A stretch of 64,000 nucleotides of DNA. It comes from Leptolyngbya sp. FACHB-8. GTDB lineage: Bacteria > Cyanobacteriota > Cyanobacteriia > Elainellales > Elainellaceae. Location: contig NZ_JACJOO010000055.1 of NCBI RefSeq assembly GCF_014695575.1, positions 26,108 to 90,107 of the forward strand, written 5' to 3'. Positions 43,094-52,090 of the stretch are shown here, piece after piece (the first letter of the stretch is position 1; every line of letters begins with the position of its first letter). Made by a program: the position numbers and the translations under genes. The notes beneath the pieces were generated by a model. The model did not search any database, was not told the DNA's origin, and was given only the letters and a program-made list of their open reading frames with translations.

Positions 43094-44515
43094 ATGTACG
43101 AAAAAATTACGCCTCCCACGCAGGGCTCTCGCATTACCTTTGAAAATAATGAACCTGTAGTGCCGAACGACCCCATTATTCCGTTCATTCGTGGGGATGG
43201 GACGGGGGTAGATATTTGGCCTGCGGCACAGCGGGTCTTTGATGCAGCGGTAGAAAAAGCCTACGGGGGCGAACGCCACATCGTCTGGTTTAAGGTCTAT
43301 GCCGGCGACGAAGCCTGCGACCTCTACGGCACCTATCAATATCTCCCCGAAGATACGTTAGAGGCCATCCGTGAGTTTAAAGTGGCCATTAAAGGACCGC
43401 TAACGACCCCCATTGGTGGAGGCATTCGCTCCCTCAATGTAGCTCTGAGACAAATCTTTGACCTGTATGCTTGCGTCCGCCCCTGCAAGTATTACGACGG
43501 TACTCCCTCACCCCACAAAACTCCTGAAAAGCTGGATGTTATTGTTTATCGGGAGAACACGGAAGACATCTACTTGGGGATTGAGTGGAAACAGGGAAGT
43601 GAGGTGGGCGATCGCCTCATCAAACTGCTTAACGAAGACCTTATCCCTGCCACTCCGGAACACGGTAAGAAGCGCATTCCCCTGGATTCTGGTATTGGTA
43701 TTAAGCCCATTAGTAAAAAAGGGTCGCAGCGCCTGGTGCGCCGTGCCATTATGCATGCCCTGCGGTTGCCTCAAGAGAAGCAGCAGGTCACCCTGGTGCA
43801 CAAGGGCAACATTATGAAATACACGGAGGGGGCGTTCCGAGATTGGGGCTATGAGCTAGCCCAGACGGAATTCCGCAACGAGTGTGTGACGGAACGGGAA
43901 TCCTGGATTCTCAGCAATAAGGAGAAGAATCCCGACATCAGTCTGGAAGATAACGCCCGGATGATTGAGCCGGGGTATGACAACCTGACTGCTGAGAAGA
44001 AAGCCCAGGCCTGTGATGAGGTGCAATCTGTGCTGGATGCCATCTGGGAAACCCATGGCAATGGCCAGTGGAAGAACAAGGTGATGGTGAACGATCGCAT
44101 CGCCGATAGTATCTTCCAGCAAATTCAAACCCGCCCCGATGAGTACTCCATTCTGGCAACGATGAACCTGAATGGGGACTACCTGTCCGATGCGGCAGCG
44201 GCGATCGTTGGCGGATTGGGTATGGGGCCTGGGGCAAACATTGGGGACGAAGCTGCCATTTTCGAGGCGACCCACGGTACCGCTCCCAAGCATGCTGGGT
44301 TAGATCGGATTAACCCCGGTTCGGTCATCCTTTCGGGCGTAATGATGCTGGAGTACATGGGCTGGCAGGAAGCCGCAGACCTGATTAAAAAAGGGATTGC
44401 CGCAGCTATTTCCAATCGGGAAGTCACCTATGACCTGGCACGCCTGATGGAGCCTCCGGTTGAGCCACCATTGAAGTGCTCGGAGTTCGCTGAAGCTATT
44501 ATCCGTCACTTCTAG
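43094..44515 (+). CDS. icd: NADP-dependent isocitrate dehydrogenase
   Basis: A 473-residue enzyme that oxidises isocitrate to 2-oxoglutarate, the carbon skeleton for ammonia assimilation in cyanobacteria. Visible motifs: [18 protein letters not shown], the substrate-binding SLNVALRQ region ([21 protein letters not shown] in part), [15 protein letters not shown], and [20 protein letters not shown]. The insertion relative to E. coli Icd is normal for cyanobacteria. ATG start gives [11 protein letters not shown]. Confidence 0.95.
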   Translation: MYEKITPPTQGSRITFENNEPVVPNDPIIPFIRGDGTGVDIWPAAQRVFDAAVEKAYGGERHIVWFKVYAGDEACDLYGTYQYLPEDTLEAIREFKVAIKGPLTTPIGGGIRSLNVALRQIFDLYACVRPCKYYDGTPSPHKTPEKLDVIVYRENTEDIYLGIEWKQGSEVGDRLIKLLNEDLIPATPEHGKKRIPLDSGIGIKPISKKGSQRLVRRAIMHALRLPQEKQQVTLVHKGNIMKYTEGAFRDWGYELAQTEFRNECVTERESWILSNKEKNPDISLEDNARMIEPGYDNLTAEKKAQACDEVQSVLDAIWETHGNGQWKNKVMVNDRIADSIFQQIQTRPDEYSILATMNLNGDYLSDAAAAIVGGLGMGPGANIGDEAAIFEATHGTAPKHAGLDRINPGSVILSGVMMLEYMGWQEAADLIKKGIAAAISNREVTYDLARLMEPPVEPPLKCSEFAEAIIRHF

Positions 44516-44545
44516 GGCATTCGTTTTCCCAGGAGGGTAGGCGCG

Positions 44546-44595
44546 AAGCATTCAGTAGAATTTACCGGGAAGCTGGAATGGTCTACTGAATGCTT
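44546..44595. repeat. Hairpin after icd
   Basis: AAGCATTCAGTAG pairs with CTACTGAATGCTT across 24 bases, 31 bp beyond the stop. Confidence 0.6.
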
Positions 44596-44634
44596 TCCCC
44601 TGACAAGGGTTAGCACTCTATCTCTTCTGCTGTA

Positions 44635-44766
44635 CAGCAATTCTCATTTTGAAATCAGGCCCGAGAACCGCGCGCCAAAGGCGCGCGGTTCTCGGGCATC
44701 AAAGCCAAGAGTTCACGCCCGTAGGGCGTGAACTCTTGGCTTTGATGCCCATACTGAGAATTGCTG
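44635..44766. mobile_element. Family C two-hairpin MITE, copy 2 with 9-bp target duplication
   Basis: Ends CAGCAATTCTCA and TGAGAATTGCTG. TCTGCTGTA flanks it at 44626-44634 and 44767-44775. The first hairpin has stem GCCCGAGAACCGCGCGC; the second (ATCAAAGCCAAGAGTTCACG) is the family's constant hairpin. Confidence 0.87.
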
Positions 44767-44875
44767 TCTGCTGTATTTATTCATATCCCACGAAGACTAA
44801 AGCCGATATAGTGAAACATGGCCCGCGCGCTTCATCATTTGGGCCTGATTCACCCTTTATCTGGAGCTAAGAACT

Positions 44876-45241
44876 ATGGAATATAGCGGCTCAATTATTC
44901 CCCCTCGAGGTAGCAACCCCGTCGAAGCTTTTCTATCGCCGCCGCAGGAATCTCTCCTGATTGATTCCTCGTTATCGAGCATCAAACCTCAAACCCATAC
45001 AACCATTTTGGGAAGCTCCGTCTTTCACACCAACGATCATCAGACCCCCCTGCCAACCTTTCTTCCCCCATCTGCCCCCTCCCGCTCGGATGTGCCTCAT
45101 GTCTCGATTTTGCCAGAGGGCAGTATTGCCCAGGGCATTCCACCCCAGAGCCACACATCAATTCTGACACCAGGGCTGTATGCTCCTATTCCTCCCCAAA
45201 AATTGCCCAATCTAGTGAGGCCTATGCCAAGCAAGCATTAG
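44876..45241 (+). CDS. Pro/Ser-rich hypothetical protein
   Basis: A 121-residue protein beginning MEYSGSIIPPRGSNPVEAFL with repeated P-P-x and H-T-x-I-L segments (THTTILGSSVF, SHTSILTPGLY). No signal peptide, membrane segment or known domain. It recalls the PPPIG protein at 12310 in composition but shares no clear repeat with it. GGAGC lies 10 bp upstream of the ATG. Real coding is likely but function unknown. Confidence 0.55.
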   Translation: MEYSGSIIPPRGSNPVEAFLSPPQESLLIDSSLSSIKPQTHTTILGSSVFHTNDHQTPLPTFLPPSAPSRSDVPHVSILPEGSIAQGIPPQSHTSILTPGLYAPIPPQKLPNLVRPMPSKH

Positions 45242-45254
45242 GACCGCCTCAAGA

Positions 45255-45289
45255 GTTGTTTTGCGTGCGTGAATTGTACGAAAAACAAC
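45255..45289. repeat. Short GTTGTTTT hairpin
   Basis: GTTGTTTT pairs with AAAACAAC around a TGCGTGCG-type tip; decayed relative of the TTTTCGTGCG hairpins. It lies 14 bp after the Pro/Ser-rich gene. Confidence 0.5.
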
Positions 45290-45336
45290 CCTTCTGAGTA
45301 GCTTTCAAGTACGCCTTAGCACTAAAACTGATCAAT

Positions 45337-45375
45337 ACAGATTGTGCGTGGTGCGTCGTACCGCGCACAATCTGT
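45337..45375. repeat. ACAGATTGTGCG hairpin upstream of the xylanase
   Basis: 12-bp perfect arms across a 15-base, partly palindromic centre (TGGTGCGTCGTAC). Confidence 0.55.
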
Positions 45376-45402
45376 TTGGGTCTTTAGAAGGGATTAAGAC
45401 AC

Positions 45403-46581
45403 ATGGGTGACCACCTCGACAGGCGCGGTTTTTTGAAGTTTGGGGCTGGAGTCGTGGTGGGAGCGCTCGCCACAGCCTCTACGGATCAGATTATCGATGC
45501 AACCTCAGGGTTGGAACGTTCTCTTCGCGATCGCGATTTTAGCGTTGAAGGTTCTCAGTCACTTCAGGCCCGAGCTCGGGACAAGAATCTCATCTTTGGT
45601 GCATCCACTACCGCTCGTCCCATCCGGGAAGATGCGGTCTATGCCCAGCGGTTTGCCCAGGAGTGCGCCATGCTGGTGCCTGCCAATGAGCTGAAGTGGC
45701 AGGCTTTACGTCCAACCCCCACAACTTATAACTATGAGCGGGGCGATCGCCTGATTCACTTTGCCCAGAAACACAACATGATGCTGCGCGGTCATACCCT
45801 GGTGTGGCACCAGGGTTTACCGCCCTGGTTTAAGGACACTGTTCATGCCAATAATGCTGAGCGGTTTATGGCAGACCATATCCAGACCGTGGTATCACGA
45901 TATGCCGGGCAAATGCATTCGTGGGATGTGGTGAATGAGGCGATCGCTCCGGGGCAGGGGCAAGCGCGGGGACTTCGCAATACACCCTGGCTCCGGTTAA
46001 TGGGTGAAAGCTATATCGAAAAAGCATTTCGGCTAGCCCATGAGGCTGATCCAAAAGCCTTGCTGTTCTACAACGACTTCAATCTAGATTTTGCTAACCC
46101 CAAGGATGAGAAAAAGCGGGTTGCAGTCCTGCAATTAATCGAACGTTTGTTGGATAAGGGAGTTCCTATCCATGGTTTGGGGACCCAGGCTCACTTGAAT
46201 GCAGCCAAGTTGCAGCAAATTCATGCTGGCAAGCTACGGCAGTATTTTGGCCGCATTGCTCGTTTAGGCTTGAAAGTTATGGTGACAGAGCTGGATGTAA
46301 TTGACCAGCAGTTACCCCGAGATATTGATTTACGCGATCGCTACGTCGCGGCTACCTATGAAGACTATTTGACGATCCTGCTACAGGAAGCAGCTGTTAT
46401 TGGGGTGATTACCTGGGGATTAAGCGATCGCTACACCTGGTTGTCTGGGGAAAAACCTCGCCGAGACGGTCTCCCGGTACGGCCCCTTCCCTACGACCAG
46501 AACCATCGGCCAAAACTTGCCTGGAATGCCATTGCGCGGGCGATCGCCCAGGCCCCCCCTCGCCAGGTCTCCCAGTCGTAA
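45403..46581 (+). CDS. GH10 endo-1,4-beta-xylanase
   Basis: A 392-residue exported hydrolase. The N-terminus has a Tat-type signal (DRRGFLKFGAGVVVGALATA). GH10 motifs: LVPANELKWQ, LRGHTLVWHQGLPPWF, the acid/base Glu179 in SWDVVNEAI, FYNDFNLDF, GLGTQAHL, and the nucleophile Glu296 in KVMVTELDV. Xylanases of this kind are found in some cyanobacteria, where the natural substrate (external xylan or own sheath glycan) is unclear. The stop is immediately followed by a hairpin element whose first base is the last base of the stop codon. Confidence 0.92.
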   Translation: MGDHLDRRGFLKFGAGVVVGALATASTDQIIDATSGLERSLRDRDFSVEGSQSLQARARDKNLIFGASTTARPIREDAVYAQRFAQECAMLVPANELKWQALRPTPTTYNYERGDRLIHFAQKHNMMLRGHTLVWHQGLPPWFKDTVHANNAERFMADHIQTVVSRYAGQMHSWDVVNEAIAPGQGQARGLRNTPWLRLMGESYIEKAFRLAHEADPKALLFYNDFNLDFANPKDEKKRVAVLQLIERLLDKGVPIHGLGTQAHLNAAKLQQIHAGKLRQYFGRIARLGLKVMVTELDVIDQQLPRDIDLRDRYVAATYEDYLTILLQEAAVIGVITWGLSDRYTWLSGEKPRRDGLPVRPLPYDQNHRPKLAWNAIARAIAQAPPRQVSQS

Positions 46582-46677
46582 TATAGCGCTGTGCACGTTG
46601 ATTAAGTGCGGTGGTGTGGGGCACTTCGTGCCCCACACCACCGTTGCTGTACTTAACGCACTTGCACATTGCTATAT
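46581..46677. repeat. MITE-like hairpin at the xylanase stop
   Basis: Ends ATATAGC / GCTATAT, then TGTGCA and its complement, and an inner stem GGTGGTGTGGGGCAC closed by TTC. It starts on the last base of the TAA stop. Confidence 0.7.
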
Positions 46678-46679
46678 CT

Positions 46680-46744
46680 TCAGGACTGATGCAATGTTGC
46701 GTGTGGTGTATTTGCACACCACACGCAACATTGCATCAGTCCTC
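46680..46744. repeat. Perfect hairpin, family D-like ends
   Basis: Arms begin CAGGACTGATGCAATGTTGC, close to the family D start CAGGACTTACGCA, and close on a GTGTGGTGTATTTGCAC tip. It lies between the convergent xylanase and lptF/G genes. Confidence 0.65.
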
Positions 46745-46746
46745 AT

Positions 46747-47928
46747 TTATCGAGATGCACGGTACAGCAGGAAAAGCCCTGCACTGAAAGCGAAAAGGTT
46801 GGGGAACCAGGCTCCAAAGCTTGGCGGAATGACTCCAACCTGGGCGATCGCCCCCGTCAAGAATGCAATTAAATAATAGGCGAAGAGCAGCACAATACTG
46901 ACTGCAAAAGCTGTTGCCCGGCCCGTACGACGCAGTTGTGCCCCAAGGGCCGCTCCGACAAGCCCAAAGGCGATGCAGGTGAAGGGCAAGGCGTACTTTT
47001 GTTGGATGCGGACCTCTAATTCCCGGATTTTGTCAACGTCACCGCTCTGTTTCATTACGTCAAGGTAATCCAAGGATTGGGCAATGTTCATCTCGCCGTA
47101 ATCACGGGATTCTGTCGCCAGATCCAAGGGGCCTCGAGGAATTTGAAGCGTTTGCTGCTTAAATTTGATGATGTTTCGGAACGAACCGTCTGGAGAAACG
47201 GCATAGATCGTCCCATCCTGAAAATTCCAAACACTGGTCTCAGGGTCCCAAACGGCCGTTTTCGCACTGATAATCTGGCTGAGTTCACCTCGGGAGAAAT
47301 CCAGGATTGTCAGTCCCCTCATCTGTTGGCCGTCGAACTCTTTGGCGTAAAAGAGGCGAGACATCATTTCGCCCTCTCGACCATTGGGACGCAGCACTTT
47401 ATCAAATTCTTGATAAAGAATATCTTCTTCGCGAAAATTGCGATCAGCGCGATCTAAAGCTCGGTTGAGGGTCGTTTTCGCCCGGTAATTCGCAGCAGGT
47501 ACCAGGTTTTCGTTGAAGAGGAATAACAGACCCGTCAGCAGCACGCAAAACACCATGACCGGGATGATCATGCGGTAGACCGTTACACCACAGCTTTTAA
47601 GTGCGACTAATTCGCTATCGCTGGAGAGGCGGCTGAAGGTGAGTAGAGCCGAGAGCAGCGCTGATGTGGGGAAGGAATAGGCGATGAACTGGGGAATGTT
47701 CAGCAACATTACCTGCATCGCGTCTGTAATCGGCAACCCCTTATCAATGACCTGGTTAACCAGGTAAAACAGGTTACCGAGGGAGACTCCAAGAGCAGTA
47801 AAGATGCCGACTCCAAACAGAAAGGGAACCAGCAATTCGCTAAATAAATAGCGATCCATCACGGAGATGCGGAAGAGGCGATCGCTCCAGGACAACGGTT
47901 GCGGCGAGTTAGAAATGCTGGTAGCCAT
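46747..47928 (-). CDS. LptF/LptG-family permease
   Basis: A 393-residue inner-membrane permease of the YjgP/YjgQ family, part of the LptB2FG exporter that moves lipopolysaccharide to the periplasmic bridge. The N-terminus MDRYLFSELLVPFLFGVGIF and segments FPTSALLSALLTFSRLSSDSE are typical. Two N-terminal and about four C-terminal membrane segments flank a periplasmic domain (~130-290). Cyanobacteria often have one such gene that serves both F and G roles. It follows lptB by 27 bp on the same strand. Confidence 0.88.
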   Translation of the reverse strand: MATSISNSPQPLSWSDRLFRISVMDRYLFSELLVPFLFGVGIFTALGVSLGNLFYLVNQVIDKGLPITDAMQVMLLNIPQFIAYSFPTSALLSALLTFSRLSSDSELVALKSCGVTVYRMIIPVMVFCVLLTGLLFLFNENLVPAANYRAKTTLNRALDRADRNFREEDILYQEFDKVLRPNGREGEMMSRLFYAKEFDGQQMRGLTILDFSRGELSQIISAKTAVWDPETSVWNFQDGTIYAVSPDGSFRNIIKFKQQTLQIPRGPLDLATESRDYGEMNIAQSLDYLDVMKQSGDVDKIRELEVRIQQKYALPFTCIAFGLVGAALGAQLRRTGRATAFAVSIVLLFAYYLIAFLTGAIAQVGVIPPSFGAWFPNLFAFSAGLFLLYRASR

Positions 47929-47955
47929 AACAAAAAGTTTTGAATGTGCGAACCG

Positions 47956-48711
47956 TTAAACTTGAAACGCCTCTCCCAGGTAATACTGTCGTACCAGGGG
48001 GTTGCGATAGAGTTCCTGGGTGGTACCGTAGGCAAGAATTTGGCCGTCGCGCATGATATAAGCACGATCGGTAATCGCCAGGGTTTCCCGGACATTGTGG
48101 TCGGTAATCAAAATGCCCATTTGGCGATCGCGTAACCGGGCGATGATCGTTTGAATCTCGGCAACGGCAATCGGATCAACTCCAGCAAAGGGCTCATCCA
48201 GCAGCAAAAATTTGGGACCGTCAGGACCCGAGGCCAAAGCCCGGGCAATTTCGGTACGGCGACGCTCTCCACCGGAAACACGGCTACTGAGGGTATCGGC
48301 CACCTTTTCTAAACGAAATTCTTTGAGCAATTTGTACAGGCGATCGCCCTGCTCATCTCGGGGAACTTGAGTTTGCTGCAACACCAGTAGGATATTGTCT
48401 CGCACGGTCAAGTTGCGAAAGACACTGGGTTCTTGTGCTAAATAGCCGATGCCTAGACGAGCCCGTTCAGGCATTGGCAGCGAGGTAATATCTTGATTGT
48501 TGAGGGAAACACGCCCGGTATCCGGCCTTTCGATACCCGTCACCATATAGAAAGTGGTGGTCTTTCCGGCTCCGTTTGGCCCCAATAGCCCAACGATTTC
48601 TCCCTGCGCGACCGACAGATTGACCCGGCTCACGACTGCTCGCTTGCCGTAGGATTTATGGATATTTTCCAGCTGGATCTTCAAGGGCGTACCCCAGTCA
48701 TACGGTGCCAA
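47956..48711 (-). CDS. lptB: LPS export ABC transporter ATPase LptB
   Basis: A 251-residue ATPase. Walker A GLLGPNGAGKTTTFYMVTG, Q-loop LAQEPSVFRNLTV, signature RVSGGERRRTEIARALA, Walker B FLLLDEPFAGVDP and H-loop DHNVRET are all present. The N-terminal KIQLENIHKSYGKR fits LptB. It is the middle gene of lptA-lptB-lptF/G. The first nine residues (MAPYDWGTP) may be extra; a TTG at 48684 is an alternative start. Confidence 0.93.
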   Translation of the reverse strand: MAPYDWGTPLKIQLENIHKSYGKRAVVSRVNLSVAQGEIVGLLGPNGAGKTTTFYMVTGIERPDTGRVSLNNQDITSLPMPERARLGIGYLAQEPSVFRNLTVRDNILLVLQQTQVPRDEQGDRLYKLLKEFRLEKVADTLSSRVSGGERRRTEIARALASGPDGPKFLLLDEPFAGVDPIAVAEIQTIIARLRDRQMGILITDHNVRETLAITDRAYIMRDGQILAYGTTQELYRNPLVRQYYLGEAFQV

Positions 48712-48828
48712 GACTGTCTTTGTGATTTTACCAGCAGGTTGGCCCCGGCGACCTGAACAGGTGTTTTGTCAATCGCTAGACTTCAAAAATATTGAGGGGC
48801 CGAAGACCTCTCAAGATTTTTAAAGAAG

Positions 48829-49374
48829 CTAGGGATTGCTCGTCGGCCCCTTAAAATCTGGTTTTGGATTGAAGCCATCGGCCGGGGGAGCAGCGGCACC
48901 TGGAACCGTCTCCGGCAGGGTGTTATCTGGCACCAGGTAAATGGTTTCGACCTGTTCACCCTGGTCGGGGAAGGCCACAAATCGCCCTTCATCTAGCAGG
49001 TATGTAATGGCTTCTCCGCGCATACTGTTGCCTGCTTGCAGCACATAAACATCGCCTGTGAGTACAATGCGACGCTCTCGGCTGAAGTATTGTGCCTGCA
49101 CAGCGGTAGCTTGCATTTGGCGGGCAGGATAGAAGATGCGCACATTACCTCGAGCTGTGACGACCCCTGTGATGGAGTTCGCTTCCTGGATGTCAGATTC
49201 CAGGCGCAGGGGTTGACGAGCTTCGGGATCAACGGCCGGGGCAGTCTGGGCGATCGCCTCCGACAATTTCGCGGGCATGAACCCAACTCCCACAACGGTA
49301 GTCAGCGTAGCTATCGCGAGCCCGGCAGCGCAGCGACGACGAAATAGTTGAGCCATAGGGAACGGAGACTTCAT
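48829..49374 (-). CDS. lptA: LptA/OstA-like periplasmic LPS transport protein
   Basis: About 181 residues. A signal peptide follows basic residues (FRRRCAAGLAIATLTTVVGVG, cleavage near AIAQ). The mature part has the OstA/LptA beta-jellyroll pattern: LRLESDIQEANSITGVVTARGNV, YPARQMQATAVQAQYFS, RIVLTGDVYVLQ. LptA bridges LPS from inner to outer membrane. ATG 49374 or 49356 are both possible; the open frame runs further up. The tail is Pro-rich. It heads the lpt operon on the minus strand, 117 bp before lptB. Confidence 0.85.
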   Translation of the reverse strand: MKSPFPMAQLFRRRCAAGLAIATLTTVVGVGFMPAKLSEAIAQTAPAVDPEARQPLRLESDIQEANSITGVVTARGNVRIFYPARQMQATAVQAQYFSRERRIVLTGDVYVLQAGNSMRGEAITYLLDEGRFVAFPDQGEQVETIYLVPDNTLPETVPGAAAPPADGFNPKPDFKGPTSNP

Positions 49375-49557
49375 AGAAGAACTCGAAGAGAAGCCAGACC
49401 GAATATTGGACGATGAAATGCGTTCTGAATCCGTCAGAATCGCGTTTTCATCATACACTGATTCTCTTTACGAGGCGGACAGGTGAGATCCCGGACGTTA
49501 GACAATGGCCTTGGGTTCCAGGGAAGCTCACGGCCTCATATCAAATCTCAAAAACCT

Positions 49558-49647
49558 TTTTAACCGAAGTTTGGGTGAAAGGCTTTTTCGATGTGTACTT
49601 AGGCTTATCCCAAAGTGAGTTTCAATTAAATCGGAAGGGAGGGAAGT
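49558..49647. repeat. Degenerate family A end
   Basis: TTTAACCGAAGTTTGGGTGAAAGGCTTTTTCGA resembles, in two halves (TTTAACCGAAGTTTGGG and GAAAGGCTTTTTCGA), the left part of family A (TTAACCTGAGTTCGGGTTAAGGGC). The partner end is a weak CTTATCCCAAAGTGAG. An eroded copy. Confidence 0.45.
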
Positions 49648-49719
49648 GTTCTAGACGGTGGATGGGATGTGGAAGGGGCACGAAATGTCCCTTCCACACC
49701 CCATCCATACGTTTGAAAC
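49648..49719. mobile_element. Family K hairpin, copy 1
   Basis: It starts GTTCTAGACGGTGGATGGG and ends CCATCCATACGTTTGAAAC, with a long imperfect stem. A related copy is at 50336 in the opposite orientation. Confidence 0.6.
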
Positions 49720-49736
49720 AGACTGAAAGGAATTTA

Positions 49737-49837
49737 GGAGATTTCTGAGAAACAATTTCCCCATTATTTGGAAAAAAGGCGCGGCTTCGCCGCGCCTTTT
49801 TTCCAAATAATGGGGAAGTTCTTATCTGGAAATCTCC
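49737..49837. mobile_element. Family E hairpin MITE on the DUF309 stop codon
   Basis: Starts GGAGATTTCTGAGAA and ends TGGAAATCTCC; the stem TTCCCCATTATTTGGAAAAA closes over a GCGGCTTCGCCGC tip, quite different from copies 1 and 2. TTA flanks it at 49734-49736 and 49838-49840. The right TTA is, on the minus strand, the TAA stop of the DUF309 gene. Confidence 0.8.
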
Positions 49838-50269
49838 TTAGTGTTCTAGGGCAGGTGAGGTGTCACCCTGAGCTGCTCGGGTAACCCTGGGCAGAGAAAC
49901 CTCAGAATGCTTCCCTGCAAGCAGGCTCTGCCAGAACTCTGGTAGGCTCTCCGGCGGCAGGGATTGCAGCACCACAAGCAAGCCATAGCCCGTCTCCAAA
50001 AGGCTTTCTACATCCACATCAGCATAATCGGGTTGATAGGGTCTCAGCCTCTTCATGCCCTCCCCGAGAAGAATGGCTGCCCCCCGGCCATTGCCATTGC
50101 CCAGGTGATACAGAGCTACAGCCATTTGTAGAATGCCCTGGTAGAAAGTGCGGTGTGGTTCTGACGCTTCCATCCAAATAGCCTCAAGGGTATCGTGGCA
50201 GGCGTAATACTCGCCCTGATTGAACTCGTCGATACCTTGCCAAAATTCGACTGGGATGGGGTCATCCAT
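49838..50269 (-). CDS. DUF309 domain protein
   Basis: A 143-residue protein with the DUF309 signature EFNQGEYYACHDTLEAIWMEA, followed by FYQGILQMAVALYHLGNGNGRGA and a helical bundle. The conserved pair E..YF.CHE.LE suggests a metal or small-molecule site, but no function is established to my knowledge. The last ~25 residues are not conserved in type. Its stop codon coincides with the target duplication of the family E element. Confidence 0.8.
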   Translation of the reverse strand: MDDPIPVEFWQGIDEFNQGEYYACHDTLEAIWMEASEPHRTFYQGILQMAVALYHLGNGNGRGAAILLGEGMKRLRPYQPDYADVDVESLLETGYGLLVVLQSLPPESLPEFWQSLLAGKHSEVSLPRVTRAAQGDTSPALEH

Positions 50270-50335
50270 GCTGCGATGTCTCCAGAACTATGGACCTCTG
50301 CTTTCCAATTATCTCAGTTCATCTAAAGTGTCATG

Positions 50336-50412
50336 GTTCAAACCTGTGGATAGGGTGTGGTGAAAGGGGCATAACGGCTCCCTTCACCACACCCTATCCA
50401 CAGCTCTAGAAC
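50336..50412. mobile_element. Family K hairpin, copy 2
   Basis: GTTCAAACCTGTGGATAGGG pairs with CCCTATCCACAGCTCTAGAAC. Ends (GTTTGAAC, GTTCTAGA) match copy 1 while the stem differs. Confidence 0.6.
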
Positions 50413-50541
50413 ACTACCCCAATGAAATGTAGAGTAAAGACAATTGGTTAGGTTTGAGCCTGGAAGTGCTTTATCGGTTTGCTTCCAACATCTTAACGGT
50501 AAAAGAATGGGGTCTACTCCCCCTATCCCAGGAGGTTCGTA

Positions 50542-51006
50542 ATGCGACAAACACAATGGATCTGGAACATTCTTTTGGTGGGGTTGGTTGCCCTGGTATG
50601 GATTGGGGGAGTCCTACCTGAAGCGGCAGTGGCGCTCGCCAGCCCCGCTAACCAGAACATGGTGACTGATGTAACCGTTCACCTGGGTACTGAAGCTGGA
50701 GACCTCAAATTTGTACCCGACCACCTGGAGTTTTCAGCAGGTAAGCGTTATCGCCTGACCCTCGATAACCCCAGTTCTCTGAAGCACTATTTCACCTCGA
50801 AGGACTTTGCTGACGGTATCTGGACCCAGAAAGTCGAAGCAGGCAACGTAGAAGTGAAAGGGGCAATCCATGAACTGGAACTGAAGCCAGGTGCCGTGGC
50901 AGAATGGGTGTTTGTGCCCTTGAAAGCTGGCACCTATCAGCTGAAGTGTACCGTTGCAGGACACGCTGAAGGTGGCATGGTGGGCGAGCTTGCGATCGCC
51001 CCCTAA
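50542..51006 (+). CDS. Cupredoxin-domain exported protein
   Basis: A 154-residue protein with AGGAGG at 50530-50535. A signal or anchor segment spans about residues 9-33. The mature domain has type-1 copper ligands as expected for plastocyanin/azurin relatives: His82 in LKHYF, then Cys136-x4-His141-x4-Met146 in KCTVAGHAEGGM. It is not plastocyanin itself by the surrounding sequence. It probably carries electrons or copper in the periplasm or lumen; partner unknown. Confidence 0.8.
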   Translation: MRQTQWIWNILLVGLVALVWIGGVLPEAAVALASPANQNMVTDVTVHLGTEAGDLKFVPDHLEFSAGKRYRLTLDNPSSLKHYFTSKDFADGIWTQKVEAGNVEVKGAIHELELKPGAVAEWVFVPLKAGTYQLKCTVAGHAEGGMVGELAIAP

Positions 51007-51174
51007 TCTTGCAAGGGGTGGTTCTGTACGCTGCGTAGCGCCACTCTTGCTGATCGTCAGCGGATTCGGAATAACTTGCGTTACTTTAAAAATGGGCCGG
51101 TTTAACTTTGCCATCCCACCAAAAATTGCCCACCCTACCTGTACTGACACTCCACCCCCTGTCTGCTATTACCC

Positions 51175-52002
51175 ATGAATTTCCTCACCAATCTGCTTTC
51201 CCTGCCCACACCACCGCCCCGTGTTACCAACCAGGGCCGCCGTATCGAAATTAAAAATGCTGAGGAAATCGCTATCATGCGGCAGTCAGGCCGCATCGTT
51301 GCGACTGTGTTAAACGAGATCGCGGCGATGGTGGAGCCGGGTATGACCACAGCAGATCTGGATGCTCATGCTGAGCATCGCATTCGCGAGATGGGAGCAA
51401 CCCCAAGTTTCAAGGGATATCATGGCTTTCCGGGGTCTATTTGTTCCAGTATTAACAATGAAGTCGTGCATGGTATTCCCAACCGCCGCAAGGTAATTCG
51501 CAAAGGGGATGTGCTCAAGGTCGATACCGGCGCTTACTTCCAGGGCTTTCATGGTGATTCTTGCATCACGATTGCAGTCGGTGAAGTTTCAAAGCCAGCG
51601 GCAGAACTGATTAAGGTAGCGGAAGAAGCCTTATACAAAGGCATTGAGCAGGTGAAGCCCGGTAATACCCTGATGGATATTGCTGGGGCGATCGAGGATT
51701 ATGTCAAACCCACAGGTCTCCATATCGTGGAGGACTACACCGGACATGGTGTTGGGCGCAATCTGCACGAAGAACCTTCGGTGTTCAATTACCGCACCAA
51801 GGAGCTGCCCAATGTGAAGCTGAAACCGGGCATGACTCTGGCGATTGAGCCGATTGTCAATGTGGGCAGTAAGTTTACCAAGACCTTGAGCGATCGCTGG
51901 ACCGTGGTAACGGTCGATCGCTCCCTCTCAGCCCAGTTTGAACATACGGTTCTGGTGACCGCAACGGGTTATGAAATTCTGACCGATCGCACTCAGCTAT
52001 AG
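51175..52002 (+). CDS. map: Type I methionine aminopeptidase
   Basis: A 275-residue metalloprotease that removes N-terminal Met. Motifs: [35 protein letters not shown] with the first His, [18 protein letters not shown] with metal Asp residues, [14 protein letters not shown] with His, and the two metal Glu in MTLAIEPIV and QFEHTVLVT. An N-terminal extension of ~20 residues ([13 protein letters not shown]) precedes the fold. ATG at 51175 is the plausible start. Confidence 0.94.
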   Translation: MNFLTNLLSLPTPPPRVTNQGRRIEIKNAEEIAIMRQSGRIVATVLNEIAAMVEPGMTTADLDAHAEHRIREMGATPSFKGYHGFPGSICSSINNEVVHGIPNRRKVIRKGDVLKVDTGAYFQGFHGDSCITIAVGEVSKPAAELIKVAEEALYKGIEQVKPGNTLMDIAGAIEDYVKPTGLHIVEDYTGHGVGRNLHEEPSVFNYRTKELPNVKLKPGMTLAIEPIVNVGSKFTKTLSDRWTVVTVDRSLSAQFEHTVLVTATGYEILTDRTQL

Positions 52003-52005
52003 TCG

Positions 52006-52090
52006 TTCTATTCATACAAAATACTGAGAGCATTTGTGCCGGGTGTGGTGTACGAAGTACACCACACCCGGCACAAATATGTAAGTTCTC
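52006..52090. mobile_element. Family D hairpin MITE, degenerate copy
   Basis: The inner stem AGCATTTGTGCCGGGTGTG is close to that of the 40577 copy and the right end reads TATGTAAGTTCT. The left end is worn. It lies between convergent map and the START-like gene. Confidence 0.65.
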
